Below are positions 47,282 to 59,735 of a DNA stretch of 64,000 bases, piece after piece. Source of the DNA: Limonium bicolor. Lineage: Eukaryota > Streptophyta > Magnoliopsida > Caryophyllales > Plumbaginaceae. The notes beneath the pieces are model-generated. The model was given only the letters and a program-made list of their open reading frames with translations. It did no database searches and was not told the DNA's origin. The stretch lies in NCBI GenBank assembly GCA_023374045.1, contig CM041776.1, positions 319,573,925-319,637,924 of the forward strand, in the 5' to 3' direction. How positions within the stretch are numbered: the first letter of the stretch is position 1; the number at the start of each line of letters is the position of its first letter. A program made the position numbers and the translations under genes.

Positions 47282-47866
47282 GTCTTGGATGTAGCAGAGG
47301 TACGCCTGCTGCCTGCCCCTTCTTTACTTGGGCTAAAATAGACATCGCCGAAATGATCTTCACCCCAGGATTTTCCTCCGTATTCTTGTAAGAGATTCTC
47401 TATCCCGATGGCCCCCTTAATTCAACCTTCTGCTCACCACAGTCGATCCTCCCTTTGTACTTACTCACTCATTCCATCCTAGGATGACATCGAAGTCGGA
47501 CAGAGCAAACTGGATTAGATCTATGACAAAGGTCCCCTTAATGTTTTTTGTACCTACGTCTTTTATCATGTTGTTACAGGTAATTACCACTCCCCGAAGG
47601 TATGGATACAGCTATAGGTGCAGTTGGACTAGCATTTAATCCAAGTTCACAAACATTTATCAAAAATAAAAGAATATGAAGCCCCCATGTTCAAAATCGA
47701 ATATGCGCAGCAGAAGTAAACCAAGAATAGTGAAGGTACCTGCTAACACATATGCTTCGGCCTTAGCCTCAACTCGACTCATCACGTTGATCTTGCCTGG
47801 AGCCTGGTAGTGGTTGCCTCGGTTCTCCCCTTAGCCTCTGCTGCCCCCATTTCCTCTATCATTATT
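47282..47866 (-). pseudogene. Chromovirus protease region
   Basis: On the minus strand, pieces like 'FVIDLIQFALSDFDVILGWNE' (in parts), 'VSKYKGRIDCGEQKVEL' and 'ISYKNTEENPG' match the C-terminal half of the gypsy aspartic protease (DVILGMDWL type). The catalytic DTG region upstream is in a decayed stretch. Broken off by the solo LTR at 47872. Confidence 0.7.
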
Positions 47867-47871
47867 GCCAC

Positions 47872-50123
47872 TGTAACACCCCGGTTTCTAACAATATATA
47901 ACCTCGATTTATTGGTAACATAATTATTGGTTCGCAGCGGAAATATAAATAAATAAAACAAAACCTAACCGGAATGTTATCGCCACACTCATCCTATGAG
48001 TGCTAAGGCTTAGAAAATTATAGCTCACAATATAAACCTAACGTCAACAAAACTAATAAAAGTCCCGAGTGTAAGTTAAAACATTAAAATCTCCTCAAAT
48101 GTTCATGAACCAAATGAATAAAATACTAGTTGTTACGCGCCCTCTAATCCCAGCATCTCAATCATCCATACCTGCGGTCAGAAAACATAACAACACACAA
48201 GAAAGGACCGCGCAAATCAGAGAAACTGAGTAAACCCTGCAACACCTCGTCAAATACATTTTGAAAACCCATTTGAGCACAATAAACATCCATAGCCACA
48301 TAACAAATCAAACAATAGCATTAAGAATCAATTCAATCACCGACCAATATATCACAATCCAATTCTGGGATGATGGGAGTCACCAAAGTTCCACAATTCA
48401 TACATTCCAATAATTGGTACCACAACATAGTTGGGACCGATCCAATTCACCCTCACTCTAAGTCCTTAAGTGTGCACACCCCCCAAAAGTTTTTCTAACT
48501 AATGGAGTAGATCATAGAGCTTAGCTGCGGTCTGAGACCCAACAGCGCAAATATATATATATATATATAATTTATCCAAAGACATTTTTCCAATTCCAAA
48601 GTCTCCTATCAATTCCAGAATAAAATAGCCATATATGTAAAATCAAAGTTCTCAAATCATTCCACACCATCAATATCGTATAAGCATCATTTAACAATCA
48701 CAACCAATACAACCAGTGTCAAAATAGCACACACAATCACAAAGTAAAAATAGGTGAACACAAGGTTTACCTGGAACTCACTTCAAAGTAGACAAGCAAA
48801 ACAATCACCAAGAGTCAACTAGCACGCTCCGTCGAACCGTTCAAAATCTATCATCAAGTACAAATTTACAAATTTTACAATTTCTTAATCGGAATAATAT
48901 AAAGGTACCTATAGAGTATAGATAGAAAAATATAAAAAGAATATACCATCTACAACTACGATATAGTTCCGATACTTATCGCTATCACTTAATTATACAA
49001 TATAATCATTTTTTTAAATTAACAATATAATCATATTTTCGAAATACATACTTAAATATTAGGAGAGTAATGCACTTAATCGCCACAAAAACACCGAAAT
49101 CATATATGGTTACTAAAATATTTAAAGATGACAACCAATATAATCGGCCGCATTTAGCAATGATGCATCATCTTGAAGAGAAAAAAAACAAAAGAATCTA
49201 AAAAAATCATGATCTTATCATAAGACCTACGTTATTTTATCCAAAATACGGTGTAGAAAAGAAAATATTTTTAATTCGAACACCGAATGCCAAGTATCGT
49301 GAAAATCAATTCAAACAATCGATTATCCCAACTTATTAAATTATTTGTATACTGCCGATGAACATATGTCTAGATGAATATATATATATATATAATAGAG
49401 ATATCAAATAAAAAAAACTCATCCGTCTGGTGCCGCCGCTTTCCAAAATCGACACAACACCGATCATATGAAAGAATAGGTTTTGTGCACGTTGCCGCGC
49501 AATACAAAATTATATGTATGATTTGCTCACGTCAAAACATCCGTTCAGGTATAGAAATTAGAGAAGATGATTATTGAAATAGATGAAATTATAGACTTTG
49601 GTAACAACTGTATTCGAAAACAAAATGCACGAACACAACCTAATTCGCACTCGCTAATCGCATACCTTGGTATAGTAGCCAGAAGGTAGTGGTCAAATTC
49701 TGAATTCACCACCCAGCAGATAAGTACAAAGAATGATTTGAAGGAAAAAGAACGTGAGAAAGAGACAGTGAAAGTAAGATTTCATGGGGTTCCTGAGAAA
49801 GACGGCTAATAGGGTTGTAAGGATGTCACGCTTCCAAAGTATGGAAAATATCTGTTTATATAATGCTAATAGTTGGGAAGATAATCTTTCTTTCGTTTTT
49901 TTATTTTTAAAGAAAATTCTGGAATATGGATGGTGATAGGATTTAGTAGAAATAAATAAGATAAAATATGAGGAGAATAATATATATATATATACCAAAT
50001 AATTATCACTGTATAAAATATACTAAATAAACTTATCAAAATATATAGTAATAAGCCATCTAATTCCTGATAAACTTATATCAAAATAAATAGTAATAAT
50101 TCATTTAATTTCCTGGTATTTCA
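47872..50123 (-). mobile_element. 2.25-kb solo LTR in the chromovirus gag-pol
   Basis: 2,252 bp, TGAAATACCAGG to GGGGTGTTACA on the minus strand, with a perfect 5-bp TSD GCCAC (47867-47871 and 50124-50128). Related to the chromovirus LTR (shares 'aagtccttaagtgtgcacaccccc' parts and 'agtagatcatagag') but lacks the hairpin array. Has the stem-loop module (47935-48009) and TA microsatellites (48549-48569, 49378-49394, 49980-49994). No internal region remains. Short frames inside are not proteins. Confidence 0.92.
47935..48009 (-). repeat. LTR stem-loop module plus CAGCGGAAA block
   Basis: Plus strand: CAGCGGAAA (47935-47943), GTTATCGCCA, stem CACTCAT (47986-47992), loop CCT, stem ATGAGTG (47996-48002), CTAAGGC. 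Perfect seven-pair stem, 114 bp from the LTR end. Confidence 0.65.
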
Positions 50124-50128
50124 GCCAC

Positions 50129-51191
50129 GCTGGGGAGCGTCCCCACGTGGGTTCTGGTTCTGCCCTCTGCTCTGCTGGTCGGGCTGTCAGTAGGAGCGGT
50201 CACCACCATAACTTCTCTACTGGTTGCCTCCTTGGGGGCTCTAGAAACATTCGAACACCCGGTGACCCTGTTTGCCACATCGGAAACAAGTAACCAGGTT
50301 CCCCTCACAACCCTTCGCTGGTTGATCTTTATTGCACTTCTTGCAGTAGTAGTGCCTCTCTCGTCTCAGCTCTCCTCTATGGGCCTGGTTCTGGGACCGT
50401 TCGCCCCATCTCTGTTCACCTCTCTGGTTTCCGCTGAACCTCTTCCTCCCATCTCTCCCATATGAGTGAGGCTTCCACCTCTTCTTTTGGTTCGGCCCCT
50501 AAGACTGGCCCTCTCGACTCCGGGAGTCTTCTCCTCCCTCCAATTTCCTCTTATTACCCGCCTGGACCTCCTTCCTCTTCTGCTGCACCCTGTACAGGTT
50601 AGCAGCTTTTCCATATGTGTCCTAGAGGGTTGGAATGGTCAGGACAGTCAGGGCCTTCTGCAAGCTCCAGTTCAGCCCACCCACAAATCTCTGCACCTTA
50701 GACGTCTCGTCTGGAACCATCGTTGGTGCGAATTTTGCCAACTCTAGGAATTTTGAATGGTACACTTTCACGATCAGGCTCAGCTGCTTGAGCTCCGAGA
50801 ACTCCAAGTATTTCTGCATCCTGACATGCTCCAGGTAGAAGCGTTTCCTCATTGCCTCCTTCAGGCCGTCCCAGCCAAAGTTAGGTCCTGCTAGCAATGT
50901 GTCTTTATTGGCAGACCACCAGATGTCAGCCTCTCCCTTAAAGTAGTAGACGGCCGCATTCACCCTTCTATCAGCTAGACAGTTGATCGTCTCAAAAAAT
51001 TTGTCAAACTCGCGAATCCAATCCTCCAATAGCACCGGGTCCTCTTCCCCAGCAAATGAAGTGGGCTTCAATTGGGCGATTATTTTGGTGTAGTCCTCGG
51101 GCACGTTGTCTCTCTGTGCCTGCCTTTGGATGATCTACCCCAGGTTCAATGCCAGCTCCTGAAGTTGCCTCAAAGGGTCGTTGCCTGCCAT
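50129..51191 (-). pseudogene. Chromovirus gag
   Basis: Starts at the ATG complementary to 51189-51191 (MAGNDPLRQLQELALNLG), followed by an in-frame TAG at 51135. The capsid piece 51104-50622 is open: EDYTKIIAQLKPTSFAGEED, 'WIREFDKFFETINC', 'YYFKGEADIWW', 'MRKRFYLEHVRMQKYLEF' and 'FVGGLNW'. This is the Retrotrans_gag domain. Beyond frame changes, a Cys/His nucleocapsid motif C-F-R-C-G-K-Q-G-H-R-V-F-E-C lies at about 50245-50288. It is cut by the solo LTR at 50123. Confidence 0.85.
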
Positions 51192-51581
51192 CGTCGCTCA
51201 ATGGCTTCTGCTTCTTGTGCGGTACGTAAAATTCAGTCTGTCAGCCAATCCTGCACCCCTTAGAGCTCTAAAATGAACTCCTGCTTACGAATTACTAAGT
51301 CAAGTAAGCAACACTCACCCTAATACCCCAATATTTGGCTCTCTGCCCATAAGGGCTAATGCCATATAACGTACATAATAGTAAAGTCAATATACACGCA
51401 GTATTATCCAATGTATCAATACCACTTCCAATATAACAGTACACACCTAGAGTATATGATCCACATATCCATACATAATGCAGTAACATTAAACAGATTA
51501 AACAATTGTAATTTCCTGAATTGGCTTACCGCATATTTTAATTCCTTTTTAATCCAATTCTTATCTTACTTTGAAAACCAT

Positions 51582-51593
51582 GCTCTGATACCA
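51582..51593 (-). other. Chromovirus primer-binding site, tRNA-iMet type
   Basis: TGGTATCAGAGC on the minus strand, three bases from the 5' LTR. The leader 51192-51581 between it and gag has no gene. Confidence 0.9.
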
Positions 51594-51709
51594 CCTTGTA
51601 ACACCTTGAATTTTACCTTAAATGAATGAACGTGTCGCTACCAATCTAACGCCGCAAACGGTTTTGAAAACCGACTTCAAATGAGTCATAAAACTGCAAA
51701 GCAAACTTT

Positions 51710-52165
51710 GTTCGAACTTGTGTCCGGACATTGATGTTCGGACACAAGTCGAGAGAAAACATACAGTGAAAATCCAAGTGTCCGAACTAGTGTCCGGACA
51801 TTGATGTTCGGAAACAAGTCGAGGGTTGACAAATCAGAAAGTGAAAGCGTCCGAACTTGTGTCTGGACATTGATGTTCGGACACAAGTCGAGAGTTGAAA
51901 CATAAAGGTGTCCGAACTGGTGTTTGGACATTGATGTTCGGACACAAGACGATAGTTAAAACAAGTGGACGTCCGAACATTGGTCCGAACTTGTAAATTC
52001 GGACATAAGTCGAGACTTACAAGTTGGGATTCGTCCTTGCATGCTCTCCGAACATTGAAGTTCGGATAGATGTTCGGACACAGCTAAAGACTGAAAAATA
52101 AAATGCGCTTCAGGACCTGTCCGGACATGGATGTCCGGACGGACGTTCGGACAGGTCCATATTTA
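51710..52165. repeat. Tandem hairpin array, TCCGAAC type
   Basis: Units at 51710, 51780, 51849 and 51910 plus degenerate units to 52165, paralogous to 41138-41580 in the partner LTR. Several stems differ between the two LTRs by single changes. Confidence 0.85.
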
Positions 52166-52373
52166 CGAAAAACAATATGAAAACAAAGTTAGAAGGAACA
52201 TAAATCAGGTACCAAGCAGATAACAACAGATAGAAAAAGGTTTCAATAAACATATGTGGCAAGAATTACTATAAAAACACAGTGGAACCAACCTTGAAAT
52301 ATACTCAATCTGAAATGTAATTTGCCAAAGAATGTTATCCTGAACATAATGACCAAATGTTAACTTCATACAA

Positions 52374-52434
52374 CAGCGGAAATACTTTAACCAAGGCGTT
52401 ACCGCTACACTCAATACCCATTGAGTGTTCAGGC
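52374..52434 (-). repeat. LTR stem-loop module plus CAGCGGAAA block
   Basis: Same as 41793-41856: stem CACTCAAT (52408-52415), loop ACCC, stem ATTGAGTG (52420-52427). Confidence 0.6.
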
Positions 52435-53367
52435 ATTATTCAACCGAAAATCAATTCCAAAACATTTCCCAAACAATGTAACTCAAGCGAAAGTGTTTCA
52501 AATAACATAACTCAGCTTAATATCTCAGAATTAACTCCATCTTTCATAGACTATGTGATAGAGCGTTATCAGCCCCCAATTCAGCCATAATTACCTGCGA
52601 TCAGAAAATAATATACAAAAGCACGAAAGGACTGCACAAATTAGTGAAATTGAGTAAACATTGCCTTATTGTGTAAAATACATTTTGAAACTCATTTTGT
52701 ATTTGCAATCAACAATACATAAGACAACACTTTTCAATCGAAACCATCGCCAATAATCACATTCACCAAAATATTTCGGGGAAGAACTTTCACTAGGATT
52801 CCATTCACCAGTATACACGGACGGACACCCAAATTGGGGCCGCGACAATAATATTACCACCTCACCCTAAGTCCTTAAGTGTGCACACCCTCAGAAGGTA
52901 AACTGCATATTAGTGTTTGCAGGCAAAATTCAATGTATATATTCGGGGTACAAAGTACCAACAATTACACGGAGCACCATAAAGGTACCAACAATTTACA
53001 TAGAGCACCATAAAGATACCAACAATCCAAATGATTCATCCAGTGAAAGTCTCCCAAAACAATAATCAATTCCAATTGCAAAACCATTGAGTCATAATAC
53101 ATGTGGAAAATAATGCCCAACTTCAAAAACTCCCAAATCAGGGTTTAATCAATCCATCAACATTTTGCAAAACCACACGAGAAAACAATGATGAGCATAG
53201 ATGTTTCCCTGATTACGTACACCACTATGAAGACAACCCAGATAATTCGCTAGTAGCGCCCGTCGACGAATTTGGGGTCTAGAGGTGTGAATAAAAATTA
53301 CCAATCAGAAAACCAACCAATCATAACCCAAAACAATCCCAAAGCCTTACCTAGTAGTAGGCCTTAC

Positions 53368-56300
53368 TGTAACACCCCTAATCCTAAACCTGTAATAACG
53401 TCGCAAGTCGTAGCATAATAAATAATAATTCACAGCGGAAAATAAGACTATCTACCTTGGTGTTACACGCCGTTACTCACCCTTGTGAGTAACAAGGCAT
53501 CCTTACTCCTTCCAACACTTCAACTCCTCACACTGTGATGAACAGATACTGAGCACTCTAATTATTACAAACCAAAACCAAACTAAATGAGCAACTAACT
53601 GAATACAACAATCTCCTTAATACAACATATAACAAACTTAAAGAGTTCTTTATAAAAAACCCATCTGCTACCCTATGCCCCGCACTCAGTCTTGTGCCTT
53701 CTTCAGTAACCTGAAATGTTTTGCCCATTGAAGGGCTCAGCAATCGAAATGCTGGTATGCTAAATGTAGTCCTAAGTCATCTAGATTCCTTAAGTCATTT
53801 TAGTCATCTTGATATTAGATTCTTTACATGAAATACCGGTTTACAACAATAACAGTAATAACTGTAAATGCTAAACAAACACATAACATTTCACCTGCAA
53901 ATCACACCACACACTAGTAACAACAACCAGATAATCAATCACCAATAATCCATAACAATAACCAAACAAGATACGCGTATTAATTAACTGTACTTGTTAG
54001 TTGGCCACCTGGCCCTTATCCTTTAAACCAATCACTTAACTTTTTCCAATTAAATTTCACCTCAGGCGTCATGTTAAGACAACCCTTAATAACTTATCAA
54101 TGGACAGTAGTCCCCTGGGTTCCAATGGAACCGTTACCAGCTGACCTTATGGCCCTGGATAAATATTTGACCGATCCGGTCGAACCTGTGCACCAACGGT
54201 AGTGCCCTCCACCATCGTCGAATGTGGACAATGGATTCCCTTGAGTGACTCCCCATTGAAGTCTCTCGTAGTGATCACGATGCGCAACCAGAAAGTCGAA
54301 ACAGTCTGGATTCCCTCTTATAAGTTATCCCTTTAGTCAGTGGTACAATAACCAATCCTTGAGTTAAGACTATAACAGTTGACCATCAGTTAGGTAATGG
54401 TCAGTTAGTCTTGTTCCAGTTTAGATGTATAAACTTCCAGTCATAAGACGTTCACGTAAAATAAAACGCAGTGGTGTCGAGCAATACAGTATACAATATC
54501 ATATACAAAAATCACAGATATCGCTCTTAACAATTTAAACACACAACGTCTGGACCTCAAGAAAATCCTTAGGACATTCAGACCACACAATTAACATACC
54601 GTTCACCGTGTAACTTGCTAGCTTGACAGTTCACGCCTTAACAGTTTCTCCCCGTACGCTGTTATATTTACATGCAATATCGGGTAATATTAATACAACT
54701 GTTCACTAAGTATTACAGTACTGTCACTACAGAACTAATACTCGCAGTATACTAACCTCGTATATTCTTTATTTTCCCCTGTTATTTTACAGTGGTCGAG
54801 GTAGTTTAACAGTTCATTATTTTATGTAATGGCTACATGTGATAATGAATTTCCATTGTGTTGTATATCTTAATTCCATTAATCATATATCCATAATTAT
54901 TTTCACTTATTCCATATATCAATATCCTTTGGTTATTTTTATTATAACCACATTTATTTTATAAACTTTATATTATATCCCATAATATATCATATTACTT
55001 AACTTTAATTCCTTTCTTTATTAAATTACCAAACTAACCTTATAATTTTGGTATTTATATTTTGGACTCATTAACTTTTGTAATTTACCAAATAACCACA
55101 TATATCTTTTCGGTAATTACAATTCAAATACTCCAACTTTTATAAATTACTAAATGACCATATAACTTTATAATTTACTAAATATCCATATTACTTTCGC
55201 TAATTACAATCTAATTTTTATAAATTACCAAATAACCATACAACCTTTATAATTTACTAATTATCCATACTAACCTTCGGAAATTGCAAAACAAATATAT
55301 TAATTTTTATAAATTACCGAATGACCACAATTATTTTCGGTCTTGACATATAATTCTCATATATTCACAATTTAACCCCAAAACTTTATATACGTTACAT
55401 ATTAACTTATAAACTATAGTTTTAATATTTAATTATCTTAAATAACCGAAATGACCCATATACTTTTATAAATTACATTTCCACCCCTTGTCCAATTCGG
55501 TTTTATATATTAATTTCTATAAATTACATATTCACCCCATAACTTTTATAAGCTTAATATTTTATGTCATAAATCATTTTAATCCAAAGTTTTTGGTCAA
55601 CACTTTGACCAAGACTTAATTTCATAATTAATACTTTAATATACCCATAAAATCATAAGTAATTCGGTTTTCCTCCAAACTTTCCTTAAATTACAAAATA
55701 GCCCCAAAACTTTATTAAATGTTATTTTAACACTTAAACACTTATTTAAATTCACCAAAATTCATAATATTAATTCCTACCTTATATTATATTATAATTA
55801 TACCAAATAGACCCTTAAGCTCTCGACTTTTATTATTTGTACACTAAACTTTACAAAATTTACATTTTAGCCACATAACTTTATAAACTAGCCATTTAAA
55901 TACTTGTAGTTATTTTTAATGTTCCCAAAATTTATAATAAAAGCTAATATGCTTAGATATTTTGAAAATCACCAATTAACACATTTAATTCTCGGCTTTA
56001 ATTATTCTTTACCATCTAGTTTCAAAACTTGATTTAAACTTTATAATAAATACATATAAATGTATATAAGCCATATAACACTTCTAAAAATTATGCTAAT
56101 GACTTAGAATGATTATAAACTCAAAATAGAACATTTTATCCTTAGATATTTCAGCCTATATTTATATGTATCATAATTTAATTTTTGTGACACAAATTAA
56201 TACCTTAAGGTAATAATCTTACCTTATATGTTATAAATTATTTTCTTAACATTATAACCCATAGTATTTCGGCCTTAATTTATTTAGAGGTTATACATAA

Positions 56301-58772
56301 TTTTTATACCAAAGTTTGAAGCTTAAATCAAGCTTAAACTTAATAAACCTTAATTATAGAAACTTACTCCTTAAATCAAGATAATTCTTGTACTTGATTT
56401 CTCCTTGAATTCCAAGCTCTTCAAATGCTATTTTGATGAAGAGAATTCGGCCTCCTTGTACATATTTAGGAGATCCATTTGTTAGACTTCTAACAAGGAT
56501 TTATAAATAAGATTTGGAGTAGTTTTACAAGAGTTTACCTTATGTATTTAACAAGGTATTTTTGGTACACCTTGGGATGATTGTAGATCCAAGTTTCCTT
56601 CATGAAATAATGAAGAGAATATAGATTTAGAAGTCTAGAATTTTCGGAAATGCCTTAAAGAATTTACTAGGACTTTCAACATGAAAATATACCTAACTTG
56701 ATCTTGTTGTTCCTTGTGTTGTTGTTGAATCTAGGAACCTCCTTGGAGCACTAAAGCTTGGTGAAAATTGTAAGAGTTGCTAGGATTATTCTTGCTTCAA
56801 GACTTAGTAGATTTAACTATGAAATTACATAGAAATGGTGTTAGGACTTAATACACCATTAATGGAGCTTTGAAGCTTTAAGGAATTAACTTAGCAAAGG
56901 AAGAAGAAATGAGAGAGTAGAAAGACTTACCAGATTGGTGAGGGAGCAAGGAAGAATAGAATGCTCACGTAAGACCTTAAGGAAGGAATGAAAGGAATTA
57001 AAATCTGATTTGATATTTGTTTATTTGATCAAATTGATTAGGCATGCTAGGTAGGCTCCTTTCATTAGTTAATTGTTTGGTCCTTGGCTCCATAGAATGC
57101 TCATTATTGAGCTTGCTTTCGGCCACATGTGGAGGGAATTAAGAGTTGATTATTAAGTCTAGCATATAGGAAGTTAGGCAAGGTAATTGTTTAGCATTTA
57201 ATGAGTTGATTATTGATGCTAATCTTGTTTTATTCTTGCAGATTTTCGGCCATGATGGATGTAGGCAGCCCTTGTTTCCCTTGTAGTCTTACGGCACATA
57301 GGCCATAGGAGACTAATTAGATTTGTTTATACTAGACATAGGATTAAGCTTAGTTAGGTGTTTGTCTTTCTTTGATTAATTAACAGCAATCATATCTCCT
57401 TTCTCCTGTATAGAAATCGGCAGCCACATGCTAGGAATGGGTAGATTTTCTTTGTTTATAGTCTTGTACAAAAGTAGATCTAGCTTTCTTATTTTATTTC
57501 ATGACTTAACATAGCTAACTTATCCTTGTTTTCTTGCAGGGAAATCGGTAATGGGTACTCCATTTGACTGAATTATTTGACATATTATCATATGGTATAT
57601 GTAGGGATGAGTCACCATTCCATAAGACAAATTTTTAAACTAAAACTAGTCCAAATGTACCTAAAATGGCGCCCAACATGGAGGTCAAATGGGACTGATT
57701 TTTAATTTGATTCCTGACACACTATATTGTATTACAACCATATTATAACATGTAATAGGTTACAGCATTTATTTGGTACATTTATATCATGGTAAAAGAT
57801 GAAAGTTCTAAGGTAAAAATGCTGATTTTAGGTACCTTTTTGATGACAAAATCGGCCTTGTTTGTGCTATGTGTTTAGCACTGGAATTAATTGATTTAGA
57901 TGGTAAATTTATCCCCTTTTAAGATTATCAACTCGTGGCTCCTCAAAAACTTCAAGGCAATTGCGTAAAACGCGTTTTTGTGACACCCGAAGGTGCGTTT
58001 TTGTGCTTTAAGGATGTTCTGGAAAATAAGTAGTCGCTATGAGTTTCGAGTGTTTATAAATATTGTTTATTGTCAATAATAATATATTAAGGTGTTACAT
58101 TGAGTTATATGGGGTTATATCAACTCATAACTCAATTTTCGGGCTACCGGGACACTTCCGGGGCGAAAAGGAGCGTTAAGAAATTCCCCCGAGCACTTTG
58201 TGTATTTTTGAAAAATTAGCTTGAGCATTCTCTTTATAATGATGAATATTGATGATAGAAACTCTTAGAATGACTTATATTGGAGTTTGTGCCACTTCGG
58301 TACCTCTCCGGGGCACTCCCAGGGGTTTATGGGGCCCCCATTGGGAACCTCCGAGCACTTTGTCTTTAACTGAGAATTTAGCTTGAGGACTTAATCTTAT
58401 ATGTTTAATAAAGTGTTATTGTGCATTTGTAATGAAGTGTAAAGCTTTACTTCATCCTATGAAGTATTTCCGGGACTTTCGGGCCTTAAGGGCCTTTAAG
58501 GGAACTCCCAGACATTTTGTATTTTTACTCAGTTTTAGATGAGGTCCTGTGTTCTAAGGGTCATATAATGATCCTTGATTAACTTCATCTGATGTTCATA
58601 GCTTATATAACTTGGTTTGCTTAAGGTCCGGCTTAACGCTCGTTTATGACCTTAAGGAGTTTAGGTGCGTTTTTAACGCCTAACTGTTTATATACTTTTC
58701 TCAGGGTTTAATAATCCCCCAAATAATATTTATTTACCATTATTTAATTATTTAAAGGTTAGGGGTATTTCA
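53368..58772 (-). mobile_element. 5.4-kb solo LTR in the chromovirus 5' LTR
   Basis: 5,405 bp, TGAAATACCCC to GGGGTGTTACA on the minus strand, with a perfect 5-bp TSD CTTAC (53363-53367 and 58773-58777). The host LTR is continuous across it. Same termini as the 4.3-kb LTRs at 3307 and 12583; it lacks their hairpin array but has the stem-loop module (53433-53498). 54990-55560 holds degenerate 'aaattaccaaatgaccata' units. 58130-58640 holds three diverged ~160-190-bp units ('cgagcactttgt', 'ttagcttgag'). No coding region. Confidence 0.92.
53433..53498 (-). repeat. LTR stem-loop module plus CAGCGGAAA block
   Basis: Plus strand: CAGCGGAAA (53433-53441), GTTACACGCC, stem GTTACTCAC (53472-53480), loop CCTT, stem GTGAGTAAC (53485-53493), AAGGC. 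Compared with 12686-12707, one base pair is swapped (G-C to C-G) with pairing kept. Confidence 0.7.
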
Positions 58773-59168
58773 CTTACCCTCCTATATGATCTGGCACCAG
58801 GGAAGAATCTTGTCAATGGCAGGAAGAAAAGAGCGACAATTTGAGAGTTTGAAAAGAACGTAATAGCGTCGTGAAGAGGATGAGGAAGAGGGTGAGGAAA
58901 AACTGCGTTATAAATAGAGATAAATGTAGAAGAGAGAAATACTATTAATTAAATGATACATGCAATTAGTTTTAGAAAAGATAAAGAAATAATGAACATT
59001 GTAAATTGTTTAAAAACTGAATCAAACAATAGTGTTTGTAATTTATTTGGAAGATAAAGTAAATAATCGGCGTTTTAAGTAACTTGAAAGGGCGCCAGAT
59101 TCAGCGGATTAGAAAATGGAGAGTAATTCATTAATTTGAAATAAGCTGAGGAAAAGATGTTCTAGCCA

Positions 59169-59729
59169 TTTTTTTTAATCTAAAACGGGACTTTCAATCA
59201 TTAATCAATACTGTCGTGTACAATGAAGTTTCTGCAACTAGCAGGGGGACTCTCCATCACAGCAAAACCCCTCCTACTACCCAACCCAACCTTTGCTAAC
59301 GCATCAGCAAGATGGTTCAACTCCCTACTCACCCTAAGAATCGACCACTCCTCAAAATCAGCCATCAAGCTCTTACAAGCTTTGATAATACCCTCATGGA
59401 GTCTACTACTACACAACTTATCTACCAGAAAGGATACAGCTGAAACAGAATCAGACTCAACTACAATTTTCCTAATTGATAGGTGTTTTGCCAGCCTCAA
59501 CCCATCATAAACAGCCCACAACTCAGCTTCCACTACATTCGACTTTCCCATAAGGTGAGTGAAACCGTCGCACCAGCGTCCTCTGTAGTCTCTACAGCAC
59601 CCACCAGCCGCAGCAATTCCTACTTTGGTCACAGCTGCATCCACGTTGATCTTCCAAGTCCCCCTAGGTGGAGGGGACCATCTCCGGACGCCGTTGCTTT
59701 CCTCTCTTGCTATCCAGGAAAATGTCTTG
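59169..59729 (-). mobile_element. 5'-truncated LINE with RNase H domain
   Basis: Ends in a T run (59169-59176; poly-A on the minus strand) and carries the C-terminus of LINE ORF2. Relative to the partner LTR, about 100 bp (43170-43267) are missing at this site and no TSD is seen. Confidence 0.8.
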
Positions 59730-59735
59730 GATGAG
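59201..59735 (-). CDS. LINE ORF2 RNase H domain (fragment, catalytic residues kept)
   Basis: Open from the truncation point to a stop at 59201: FSWIAREESNGVRRWSPPPR, 'GTWKINVDAAV' (first Asp), 'GKSNVVEAELWAVYDGL' (Glu), 'VVESDSVSAV' (Asp), 'VSRELNHLADALAKVG' (last Asp). All four RVT_3-type RNase H residues are present, unlike the copy at 19239-19694. There is no start codon or upstream domain of its own, so it is a fragment, not a gene. Confidence 0.8.
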
